Below, in pieces: positions 1 to 11,263 of a DNA stretch of 64,000 nt. Both the position numbers and the translations under genes were made by a program. This DNA comes from Neostapfia colusana (Eukaryota > Streptophyta > Magnoliopsida > Poales > Poaceae). The notes below the pieces were generated by a model. That model was given only the letters and a program-made list of their open reading frames with translations, searched no databases and was not told the origin of the DNA. Position 1 is the first letter of the stretch, and every line of letters begins with the position of its first letter. The stretch is from NCBI GenBank assembly GCA_030760725.1, contig JASWHV010000012.1, positions 22,086,368-22,150,367 on the forward strand, read 5' to 3'.

Positions 1-3000
1 TCATGCCGCCTCGCCCGAGGAATCACATTGGGTGGTGCCGTGTTATGCGGCACCCAACAGCACACATATAAGGAACCATGTATTACATAAATCAAGCGGA
101 AGCTTACAACTGTTCTTTGTAAATAATTTACATAAAATAGCTACAGTGGAAGTCTATAACCAGCTCACGTTGAATAACTACGAAGCACTCGAGAAGAAGT
201 CCAGCCCGCGGACTCCTCTCGCTAGCAACACGAAGACACGGCAGCGGCTAGGTTCTCCGAGTGTGACATGAATCGGAAGTTCCCGAGCCTCACCGTACAA
301 CCTTCTTTATAGCGTCGAGGTTTACCTGCAAAACCACTTATATAGCAAGAGTGAGCACAAAGGCTCGGCAAGACTTAACCGTCTCTCCTAAGACATGAAA
401 CTCTAGATGAAAGTAACCTGAGACCTAAGCCTGTCATTTGCGAAAAGACTCGCCTACGAGTTCATCCTTAACTTTCAAATTTTAGCCATAAGAATAATGA
501 CCTTGCGATCAGCAACATTGGAACTCCACAATCAAATAAGAAACGCTTCATTCCAATGTTACTTGCCCCAAGGTAGAAAATAACTTTAGTTAGCTCTATC
601 TCTACTTCAAACATGGTTTTCATGCAACTTAACATAATCATAGCAGCAATTATACTTTTGCAAACTGTTTCCACACAAGTTGATTACTACGTCACAACAT
701 GGGAGCAAGCGGTACTCAATAACCGCGAGGGACGGTGATTCGAATCAAACACTACCCGGATAACTCGACACATACGCCCGCCTCTGAAGACCCAACTCTG
801 GCGTCCTTCATTACGTCGTATGTGGCAACCTTTCTCAGGAAACTAGACTGTAGAACCGGTCGCGCCGTCTCGGGCTCATAGGTCTAATGAGACGATGTGG
901 TATGCCTCTACAACCCAGTGAACCTGGTACATCGGTTTCCTGGTTCCCATATATCAGTAAGCATCCGGTACACAACTCAATACTTGCTCCTGGACGCGGC
1001 ATACGCATCGGTCCTTAACCGACACAGGCAGAGCTACTCGACCAAGACCTCGTCTTGTCGCAGCCTAACCCCTCTGGCCGGTCTCATCTTTAGAAATGTA
1101 AAGTTTAGTTTGCTTCCTATCCCAACCACACTTATGATATTCTGGACTATAGCTCGCGAGTAGATTCCAACTACTCGTCTTCTACCGGATGCCCTAGTCT
1201 ATTTAGCATGGCCTTATTCTACAGCGATGACATAATTCTACCCTTGATCCAAGGGTTCATTTTTGGTTATGCAAGTGGGGTATAAAACAACCTTGACCTA
1301 ATGCACATACAAACTATGACCAATAGTAGTGAACAACTGAAAACTTTAAAAACAACTTAAATGCAAACCGGGGCTTGCCTTGGTTTTGCAGGTGACTAAA
1401 GTCAGTTGAGAGAAAGTCAGTTTCTGATGTATTGAAGTTCACTCCTGCCCTTCTTGTTCCTTGATCCAAGTTCACCTCCTCCTTCTTCACTTTCCACGTT
1501 TAATCACTACACGTTATGAATATGCATACATGTTCAAATATAAAACTTTTTGCTAACAAATGCTAAAGCCAAGTTTAAAACTGGAACTCTGTTCAACAAT
1601 TTAAAATGACACTGGGGTGGTGGTTTGGATGTGTGTTTAATTATTATCATCAAGTGAGAAGTGAGGTTTATCACTTGGGTGGTGATCACCTACTTGGTTG
1701 AACAGAACACTACTGATCCAGGGCTCCAATGGAGCTGGAAATTTTCTTGTGAGTTCCTTGTCACAAGAAAGTCCTCTGGATCAAAATTCAGAATGTTTCA
1801 CTGATTAGGTCACCCAGAACAATTCCCTAAGCATTTAGACATAACGGAATTAATTCTGATTAGACTTGCACTTTCATGCAAATCCAAGTGAACTATAATC
1901 TAATACATAGCTCAGGGAGTATGCAAGAATTTTCCTAGGATTTTTGGAGTTAAGGAATGGCTAGAACTGAATTTCCAAGTTTTGGAAATTCTCTGAAAAT
2001 GTTTCTGTATTCATTTGAATACAGAAACTTGAAATCAGAATTATCCTAACTAAATGAACTCCAAATGAGCTGAAACTTTAACAGGAGTCTCCTACTATCC
2101 TAAAGAATATCCTGGCCAAATTTGGGGAATTTTGGATGAACCAAACTCCCTCTAAAATTCTTTTGCTGAAAAGCTTTAAAGCATTTTCCAGAATTTCCTA
2201 TTGGTTTTCATGAAAATTGGGTTCTATATTTGGATAGAGATTTTCATCCTGAATCCAACCCAATTTGAATCACTAACTTTGGAGCTTCCTAGCAAAAGTT
2301 ATGCAGTTTTAAAGTTTGAACTAAATCTGGAATTCAAGTTAATTCGGGAAAAGTTCAAACTCTGCCTGTGGGTCCACCCTACACGTGTCAGCCGCAAATC
2401 ACGCCACACGGGGCCACAGACTACTTCCGGCGCTGTCGCAAAGGATCCCGGGACCACAGCTGATCAGCAGTTTCAACCCTCCGTCACTGACACGCGGGGC
2501 CCGCCGGACCTTCTTCCTCCTCGGGCCGTTTTCTTTCCCGCGCCGCCCCCTCGCCAGAAGTTCGTCGGGGCTCGCCGGAGTCGGCTTCCCAGCTGTCTCC
2601 CGGCTCGGTACTCGCCGCCTGGGGTTTTTCAGGGGCGAGCAACTCATCTACGGGGTCAGCACAAGCTATAGGCGCTCGGAACTAGGTCGGCGACGTGCGC
2701 ACCCTTCGGTGAAGCTTCGGCGCCGTGGTTTGAGCATCCTAGCCCGCCAAAGGGTCGGAGAATTTGCTCTAAAGCATCAGGGAGTCATGGGGGTGCTCGG
2801 CTTTGGCTCAAACTGGATCGGTAACGGCTCGAGATGGGGTCTCACCGTGCGCCCGGCGGTTCCCGCCATGATCGCCGCTCGAAAAGCTTGAAATTAGCTG
2901 TAACCACGGGGTTTCTAGCTAGGGTTGTGGAGGGGATCGGGTCGCTAGCCAGTCTAGTTTATTTGTGCATGATTTGATGAGCTAAGAACGAACAACAAAT

Positions 3001-4100
3001 AAGAATTTTGGGTTTTCATACCGGATCATCTGTCTCGGGCCGTCGGCGATATTTTCCCGAATTCTCGCTCGGTGGTTCACAGATTTGCTTGAGGTTTGGA
3101 GGTGAGCAGCACGGGGCCACAGCGCGTCCGGGGACGCCGGCACTTGGTCGTGACAGGCGCTAGACTCAGCTGTCCACGGGAGCTCTCTTCTTGGTTTTCT
3201 TTCGGCTGCCGCGCGAACACGGCACCCCTGCGGCAGAGAGGACCAAACTCGGTCGCTTTTGTGGCGGGGAGACGAAGAGTGGGCGCGCGGTGTTGCTCAG
3301 TAGCTCGGAGGGAGGCTGTGCATGGTGTTTATATGCCTCCCCGATCAGACCCGAGGCAGCGGCGAGCTCGACGTTTATCGAGCGCGAGGTGAAGAAGGGA
3401 AACAGCGTTGGCTCGGTTCAGAGAGAAGGATCACGCCGAGGCAGGGGGGGGGGGAGGTGGTAAGCGGGTCGCCAGCGCGTGATGGCGGGGTGAGGCGGTG
3501 GCTTCTGTGCTTCGGTGTAACCGCGGTGTCGCCCGGTGAGGTGAGCTGCGTTTGTGTCTGACCGAGAGTAAAACTTAGGCAGTAAGTTTGCTCTCCCCTC
3601 TCAATGACAACTGGGGCCCACAACTCCCCTCAGCACCAAAAGATCTCCAACTTTTAACACCTTGCAAATTCAGCTGTGAGGGGTCCAAATTTAAAAGCCA
3701 ATTTGCCATTTGACAATTTGTGCCACAGTTTCAAGTTTAAATTCAAATTTGGAACACATTTACATGTTCCTTTGATATTCATATCAAAGTCTCTCCAAAT
3801 TTGCTCAAAACTTGGCTCCCTCATAATTTGGATCTGAGGAATTCAAATATGTCCTCTGATCTTTGAGTTGGCTATTGCAAATATACTTTTTCAAACAGCA
3901 GTTTGAATTTTCTCTTTTGAACATGCCCTCCTTCCTTTTTGAAATGCACCTCTTAATTCAAACTGAATTCAAAGTTCTATTGCACATGCCAACATTTTCA
4001 TGAGTAACACAAAAAGTTTTTGTAAGTCCCCTTTCTTGTATATAAGCTCAACTTTATTCATAGCTCAAGTTTTCTATTCACAAGTTTTGGGACTTTTACA
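1..4100 (-). mobile_element. Family A gypsy LTR, left end cut by the window (solo LTR or 5' LTR)
   Basis: Reading on the minus strand, the LTR starts with TGTAAAAGTCCC at 4100 and runs left past position 1. By comparison with the element 2 LTRs, only about 30 bp are missing. The sequence to the right (4101 on) is directly the interior of the element 1 LTR, with no PPT or PBS, so this is a solo LTR or the 5' LTR of an element lying to the left. Visible landmarks are a hairpin at 34-54, a minus-strand TATATAAG at 337-344, a second hairpin at 1157-1177, and a GC-rich core at about 2380-3560 whose edge has CACGTG at 2382-2387. The many ORFs in the core are chance ORFs. Orientation and family come from close similarity to 22475-26552 and 36497-40617. 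Confidence 0.88.
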
Positions 4101-6682
4101 GGTTTGGGTTTGGATCTAAGCACATGATTAAGTGCTAAGTGGTTATCCCCCTCTTCCACATTGATCACCTCAAGTGGTTAAACATAGCAGGGGTGATCCA
4201 AAGCTCCAATGGAGCTGAGAACTTTTGTGTGAGTTCCTTGTCACAAGAAAACCCTCTGGACCAAAAATTAGCACTTTTCATTGAGTGGTTTGCTCAGAAT
4301 AACTCTCTCAGCAAATAAGAAAAGAAGAATTAATTCTGAGGTAACACCCCTGTTCATGCCCAACTTAATGAACTATAATTTGAATTATATATCCTAGAGT
4401 TTGCATGAATTTTCCTAGCATTTTTGGAGCTAAGATCTGCCCAGGACTGAATTTCCAAGTTTTGGAAATTCTCTGAAAATGTTTCTGTATTCAAATGAAC
4501 ACAGCACCATCAAATTTGAATTGCTCTGATCAAATCAACTCCAAATGGTCTGAAACTTTTAAAGGGGTTCACTAACATCCTATAGAGCATTCTGGCAAAA
4601 TTTGGGGATTTTTGGATGAACCAAACCCCCTCTAAAATTCTATTGCTTAAAAGCTTTAAAGAATTTTCCAGAATTAAATAAAAGGTTTCATACAAATGGG
4701 TTGCATATTTGGATGTAGCTATGCAATATGAATCCAACCCAATTTGAATCACTAAATTTGGAGCTTCCTAGCAAAAGTTATGGGGTTCTAAAGTTTGAAC
4801 TAAATCTGAAATTCTAAATAAACCGGGGAAAATTTTAAACTCTGACCGTGGGCCCGACACACACGTGTCACCGCTGGAGCTGAGCCACGCGGAGCTACTC
4901 CTTCCCGCGCAGTTACACTTAATCCCGGGGTCGCAGGAGATCTGTATTTTAAACTTTCAGTCACTGACACGTGGGGCCCACGGGTCGTCTTCTTCTCGCG
5001 TTACCGCGCCCGCGCGCCGCCAGGCTCGCCGGAGCCGCGCTGCTACTTGCCGTCCGGCCGACCCTCGCGCTCTCCCTCACCGCCAGGGCCTTGTTCCACC
5101 TGCTGAACATGCTGGCACCCTCTCCCCCGACAGGCGGTGGCTCTAACCTAGCCGGCGATGGTGCAGCGGCTCGGCAACCCTTCGGTCACGTCGCCCGGCC
5201 AGCTTAGCCCGCCAAAACACCGGTGGATCGGCGCTATAGCACCACTAGGTGATAAGGAAGCTCGTCCTAGTGGTGAAACCGCCCGGAGATGGCTCTATCC
5301 AAGGTCTCATCGTGAGCCCGAGCCTCCCTGCCTTAATTGCCTTAAAAAAACCTAGAAATACCCGGCCTACGTGCGGTTTCAAGCCAGGGACGTGAGGGGC
5401 TAACGAGCGTCGATGAGTGGCGGTCCTGTGTGCAAGATTTCGTGACCTAAGAACAAGGGTGGCGGGTGAATTCGACGTTACCGTGTCGGAAGGTCCGTTC
5501 GTGCCCGTCGGGGAACTTCCTTCAAATTCGAGCTATGTGGTCCAGGTCACGGCCTGAGCTTCGGACACGAGCACTACCGGTCCCTGACGCGTCCGAGACC
5601 GTTCTTGCTCAGCCGTGAAAGGCCCTCTGTTGGGCTGTCACCGTGAGCCAAGCTGTGGCGGTTTCTCGGTTGTTGCTCGGAACCGTGGAGCTACGGTTGG
5701 GGAGGGCTAAACTCGACTGTCTTCGGGCTGAGGAGGTAGAGGATGAGTAGCTGGTGCGGTTTTGTGTCTAGGAGAGGCACTGCTCGCGGTGGTTTGCCAG
5801 ATTCTCGATCGAGCGAAACCGGCGGCGAGCGTAGTGTTCTCTGTTCGTGCGTACAGGACTCGAGCCTCGGTGGTTTCGTGCTGTGGGCGACCAACGGCTT
5901 CGGGGTGAATCGGTCCGGGAGCAGCTCGCCAGCTCGGGCAGAAGACCAAGAGGTGGCAGCGCGAGGGGGTCCGGCGCCGACGCTCCCGTGCGCTGGTGCG
6001 CTGTCTCGGCCGAGAGAGGGAAAGATCAGTGGAAGACTTCTCTGTTAAGACTGCTGACATGTGGGCCTCCCCCCTAATTCTTTTTCCAATTTTGTCATTT
6101 CTATTTTTGCTGAAATATCTCCAGCTACTAAACATTGAATGAGAGACTTAGTCCCCAAGTATTGGTTTGAATTTGAGTTCTCAAATTTAAACTTTGTTGG
6201 GTTAAATCTGCTTCATGTTTAAACTGAAATTCAAATTCAGTTTTGAATTATTGCAAATTTAGCTCCCGACAAGATGAACTCCAATGGGGATGAAAATTGG
6301 TGGGCTAACTCAGAAAAATGTGCTGAGTTTGAATATGAAGCTAACTTTTGAATTTGAGTAATGAAAGTTGCTGCAATTTGAATTTACATTGAAATTGGCC
6401 TCTATTTTTGAAATACCTCCAAAAGTGCCTCAAAAAGTGTTGGATTTACATGAAACTTGGCCTGAACCTTCCCAAGACTTTTTAAGTTCTAGGGGTGAGC
6501 TCAACCTCTCATGTTCATGTGTAGAAATCCTACTTTGTGAAAGTGAAGGCTTTCCCCTCTAATCACTCTTTTGATGGAGGTTACTTGCTCTTCACAATAT
6601 TTCCTAAGATATCCACAACAAAAACTGTGGTGTTGTGAGGTGAAGAAAAGCTTTTGCAAGTCCCTTTTCTTGGGCTTTTACA
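4101..6682 (-). repeat. Element 1 3' LTR, right-hand part
   Basis: This stretch aligns with about 14842-17381 of the 5' LTR. It ends at 6682 in the reverse complement of TGTAAAAGCCC. The first (left) 1.6 kb of this LTR is missing here because the family A LTR is inserted at 4100/4101; the remainder should lie left of the window. It contains a GC-rich core (about 4850-6050) with two CACGTG boxes at 4862-4867 and 4968-4973. The ORFs within it have no matching protein features. Confidence 0.87.
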
Positions 6683-6717
6683 TCCCTCCCCCCTTAAAAA
6701 AATCTCGTCCCGAGATT
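6683..6717 (-). other. Element 1 polypurine tract with adjacent perfect hairpin
   Basis: On the minus strand the purine run TTAAGGGGGGAGGGA (6683-6697) lies directly before the 3' LTR start, as expected for the plus-strand DNA primer. Just upstream is a perfect inverted repeat, AATCTCG (6701-6707) and CGAGATT (6711-6717), with a 3-nt loop. The same arrangement occurs in elements 2 and 3. Confidence 0.9.
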
Positions 6718-6719
6718 AC

Positions 6720-9600
6720 ACAAGAAGAGATAGCGATGTAAAGATGCCATGAACTCCGGGTAATTTGAGCGAAGGAATTCCTCGCTCTCCCACGTCGCTT
6801 CTTCGGCGGTGTGGTTGCTCCACAGTGTCTTGTAGAACCACAACGTTCGGCTACGCGTGGTTCAGGATCCCTCATCAATAATTGCCACCGGATATTCATC
6901 ATACGTCAAATCCGGTTGCAGCTCGCCGATGTCTTCGGTAGGGACAGCAGCGGTATGCTTCAGACATTTTCTCAGTTGTGAGACATGGAAAACGTCATGG
7001 ACACCAGCAAGATATGCCGGTAGCTCCAGTCTATACGCCGCTGGTCCACACTTCTCGGTGATAGCATAGGGCCCAATGAAACGGGGAGCGAGCTTCCCCT
7101 TGACACCGAACCGGTGCATGCCCTTCATCGGAGACACACGGAGGTACACGTGTTCACCGACGTCAAAGTGCAACGGCCTACGCCTCTTATCAGCGTAGCT
7201 TTTCTGTCGGGATTGAGCGGCCTTCAAATTAGCTTGAATCGTCCGAACGCGCTCTTCAGCGTCGTTCACCACATCAACCCCGAATGTGACCCTTTCACCG
7301 GACTCGCACCGGTTTAATGGGGTGCGGCATTTGCGACCGTAGAGAGCTTCTTAGTGTGCCATCTTGATACTCGCCTGATAGCCGTTGTTGTACAAGAATT
7401 CCGCCAACGGTAGGTGATCATCCCAGTTCCTACCGTGGTGGATGGCACATGCTCTCAACATGTCTTCCAATACTTGATTCACCCTCTCTGTTTGGCCATC
7501 TGTCTGAGGGTGGTAAGCGGAGCTTCTAATTAGTTTAGTACCCAAAGCAGCATGCAACTGCTCCCAAAAGCGAGATACAAACAATGCACCTCGGTCTGAG
7601 ACTATGGTCTTGGGTACACCATGCAGGCATAGAATCCTGGCAATAACTCCGCATATCTGTTGGCATGGAAATGTGTATGCACGGGAATGAAGTGAGCCAA
7701 CTTGGTTAGTCGGTCAACGATCACCCAAATGGAATCATGCTTGTTGGATGTGAAGGGTAGTCCCACAATGAAATCCATGCTCACATCCTCCCATTTCCAT
7801 GCTGGGATTTTCAGGGGTTGCAACAGCCCTGATTTCCTCATATGATCAGCCTTCACTCGTCTACACGTATCACACTCAGATACGTACTTCGCTACCTCCC
7901 GTTTCATCCGTGTCCACCAAAATTTCTTTTTCAAATCTTGGTACATTTTGTTGCTGCCCGTATGAATGGAGTACTTAGACAAGTGAGCTTCATCGAGGAT
8001 TTTTTTCCTCAACTCCATATCCCGGGGTACGACTATGCGGTCATTGAACCATAGCGTCCCCTCATCATCCTTCCGGAAACACTTGATCTCCCCGTTGTCT
8101 ATCCGTCTCCGGAGATGTGCCATGCCCTTATCATCTTTCTGAGCTGCAATGATGTCCTCCCTAATAGTAGGGATGAGGGCAAGGTTGTACAGCGATCCAT
8201 AAGGAACCAAGTATAAACTCGGCTCTTCCTCCACCGGTGTAATGGTGAGGCGATGGACATGTGATTTCCGACTCAGCACGTCGGCAACCACATTCGCCTT
8301 GCCGGGGTGGTAGTGAATCTCAATTTCATAATCTTTGATCAGTTCTAACCACCTCCTTTCCCTCATGTTCAGCTCCTTCTGGGTGAAAATGTATTTCAAG
8401 CTCTTGTGGTCGGTGTAGAGATGCACCAGATTCCCCAGGAGATAGTGCCTCCACATTTTTAGCGCCAACACCACGGCAGCAAGCTCAAGATCATGAGTAG
8501 GATAATGCTGCTCATGGTTCCGAAGTTGGCGTGAGCCATATGCGACCACACGTCCTTCCTGCATCAACACACAGCCGAGCCCAATACCGGACGTGTCACA
8601 ATACACGTCGAAGGGCTTTGTTGTATCCGGCTGAGCTAAGACCGGGGCTATTGTGAGATGCTTCACCAATGCTTGAAACGCTCCTTCACACGCCGTGTTC
8701 CAAACATATTTCGTCCCTTTCTTCAGCAATTCTGTCATCGGCTTAGCGAGCTTGGAAAAGCTTGGAATGAATCTCCGATAGTATCCCGCTAACCCGAGGA
8801 AGCTTCTGACTTCATGAACTGAAGTGGGAGCTTTCCATTTCAGCACTTGCTCTATTTTGCTGGGGTCAACCACAATGCCTTCTGCTGAGATGATATGTCC
8901 CATGAATGCCACTTGGCTGATCCAAAACTCGCATTTGCTAAACTTGGCGTAGAGCTTGTGGTCTCGTAATCGCTGAAGAACGATCCTCAAGTGTTCGGCA
9001 TGTTCGGCTTCTGTCTTGGAGTCAACCAAGATATCGTCGATGAACACTACCACGAACTTGTCCAGATCCGGCATGAACACCGAGTTCATGAGATACATGC
9101 AATGGGCTGGAGCATTTGTGAGACCAAAGGACATGACGAGATATTCATATAATCCGTATCTCATTGAGAAAGCCGTCTTCGGGATATCCTCCGCCCAGGA
9201 TCTTTATCTGGTGATATCCAGAGCGAAGGTCCATCTTTGAGAACACACTTGCACCCACAAGTTGATCAAACAATATGTCGATGCGGGGCAGTGGGTACTT
9301 ATTCTTGATGGTGATGGCGTTGAGCGGCCGGTAGTCCACACACAGCCTCAAGGTTTCGTCCTTCTTCACGAACAGCGCCGAGCATCCCCAGGCGAGGAAC
9401 TCGGCCTAATGAAACCCTTGCTCAATAGATCATTGAGCTGCTCTTTTAATTCAGCCAGCTCGTTCAGAGCCATCTTGTATGGTCTCCGTGATATGGGCGT
9501 AGTCCTGGGTGCCAGCTTGATCTTGAACTCGACATCCCGCTCAGGTGGCATACCTGGAAGATCATCCGGGAACACGTCGGGGTACTCCCGGACTACGGGG
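6720..9600 (-). pseudogene. pol: Element 1 pol: RT, RNase H, integrase, chromodomain (broken)
   Basis: Reverse transcriptase, RNase H and integrase are in order, in several frames. RT shows RRPYKMALNELAEL near 9490, the FIDD catalytic box at about 9044-9033, and the GYYRRF connection segment. RNase H runs about 8612-8265, with its DVYCDTSG start and YTDHKSL. Integrase has its HHCC zinc domain near 7985-7860, first Asp near 7774, second Asp near 7598 and Glu near 7488. A GPY/F segment and a chromodomain end near 6730. Breaks: a 1-nt loss at the Trp-Gly after SSSP (about 9390), a 1-nt gain near 9190, a short deletion near 7640, further disruption near 7340, and a CGA-to-TGA stop in the chromodomain at about 6862. 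The long open stretch 9164-7602 covers RT palm to integrase core. No functional product is expected. Confidence 0.93.
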
Positions 9601-9619
9601 ATGTCCTCTAACTAGAGAG

Positions 9620-10060
9620 CTTCAGTATTGTTGATTGCTGAAACCTCCCGGACTGGATTATCTAATAAGAGGGACTGCGGACGGTGTAATGGGGAGTTGA
9701 GGTGAACCGTCCGTGTTAAAGTTTCCAGGACAGCGCCATGGTAGCGTAGCCATGACATTCCCAAGATTGCATCAATCTTCTGCCCTCAAGGATAATCATA
9801 GTGGTGGGATATATCTTCCCACCTAAGCACAGTGGTGCTTTCGGAACCATCATAGTTGCTGAAATCTTTCCTCCCAGTGAGCAGATCATATAAGAACACT
9901 CGGTTGGAAAAGCTTCCAGCTGATGCTTAACCACATATGATGCACTTATGAAGTTGTGGGTTGCACCAGAATAAAAAGTATGATGATGGCTTGATTGTTT
10001 AGAGTAAACGTACCCGCCAGCACGTTGTCTCCTTCCGGGGCGTCCTCATTGTCGAGGTTG
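9620..10060 (-). pseudogene. Element 1 aspartic protease remnant
   Basis: Between gag and RT the minus strand encodes pieces typical of a retroviral-type protease, such as LAGTFTLN, then SGATHNF in another frame, then LCLGGKIYPTTMIILEG. Relative to element 2, one base is missing inside the codon for the catalytic Asp (around 9975), so the active-site motif is split by a frameshift. A second shift occurs further along (near 9770). The protease would have processed the Gag-Pol polyprotein. Confidence 0.82.
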
Positions 10061-10101
10061 CGGATGCCCCCAGTCCGCTGACCAACCTTCTTGACCGGAG
10101 G

Positions 10102-11263
10102 TCAGCCTCGAGCACCGCCCTGGAACTGGGCTTGCCCGCTGCTTTGCTGAGCCTGGGGACAGTCCTTTGCGAAGTGGCCCGCATGGCCACACATGAAGCA
10201 GGTGAAACGGGGCGGTCCCCCGCTGATCGGTGGACGGAAACCCGGGGCGCGTTGTGGTGGTGGGAACGCCCGGGGTGCCATCTGCTGCTGCTGCTGCTGT
10301 CTTGGTGGTGGCATCGGTGGACGGAACGGAGGTGACTGAAAAGGACGTCCCCCAAACCGTTGAGGTCGCGCCGGTGGATGCCACTGCTGCCCGGATGGTG
10401 TCCGATACACCATGCGGTACTTCTGGGGAGCGCCATCCCCACTGCTGGGTGGAGCACTGCGCTTCCTCTTCTCAGCTGCCAACTCCCGCTGAGCGACCTC
10501 GTGCATAATTGCGGCATTGACTAGGTCATTGAAGGTGCCGCGATTCCACTGAACGAGATGTGTCTTCATTTCGGGGTGTAACCCCCGATAGAAATGTTCC
10601 CGCTTTTTCTCTTCAGTGGATATGTAGTCTGACGCATATTGCGCCAGATGGTTGAAGGCACTGGAGTAGTCATGGGCACTCCTCCCGCCCTGCTTCAGTT
10701 CCAAAAATTCTTGGAACATCCTCTTCATTATTCCGGGAGGAATGTGATAGGTGCGGAACGCCTCCCGAAACTCTTCCCACTCCACGGCATGGCCAGCCGG
10801 ACGTGAGGCGACATAATTCGCCCACCACGCACCAGCGGCACCGTGAAGTTGCTGCGCTGTGAACAAAGTCTTTTGCCACTCCGTGCATTGGAGCAGCTCG
10901 AACTTGGACTCGATGGTCCGCAGCCAATTGTCAGCCTCCAGTGGTTCTTCAGCTTTTGTGAACACTGGAGGATGCGTACTCATGAAGTCCGAGTACGACA
11001 CTTCATGGGGCTCACGAGGCCCTCTGTCTTGATGCTCCCCCCCCCCCCCCCCCCGCCTGGGACGTATTCTGCACGATCGTGCGGAGCAGGTCGGTCTGCT
11101 CCTCACGACCTCCCACCAGTGCCGCTATCACATCCGCTAGAGTAAGCGGAGGCGGCGGTGGTGGCTGCTGCTGCGGGGTGCTGTCGTAGGCCGATGGCTG
11201 GGAGTCATCGCCTCCCTGTTGGCTAGAGCCACCAACCTCGTGCGTGGTCCTAGTACGAACCAT
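10102..11263 (-). pseudogene. gag: Element 1 gag, frameshifted in an 18-base homopolymer
   Basis: The start is set at 11263 (MVRTRTTHEVGG), which matches the start of the element 2 gag (MVRMHSQMEIGG). The N-terminal part holds a Gln/Pro run (QQQPPPPPP). It is followed by an uninterrupted 18-base C/G run (11037-11054), where the frame shifts. The rest is open to 10102 and has a Gag capsid-like region (WANYVASRPAGHAVEWEEF, FYRGLHPEMKTHL), a six-Gln run encoded by six CTG repeats on the plus strand (10282-10299), and a good CCHC zinc knuckle, CFMCGHAGHFAKDC (about 10205-10160). Gag would form the particle and bind RNA. Because homopolymers slip in sequencing, this break could be an assembly error. 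Confidence 0.9.

Noticed and set aside
10230..10508. Plus-strand ORF with a Val/Ala-rich protein
   Set aside because: It is the antisense of gag with its CTG/CAG repeat; the gag frame explains the codon pattern.
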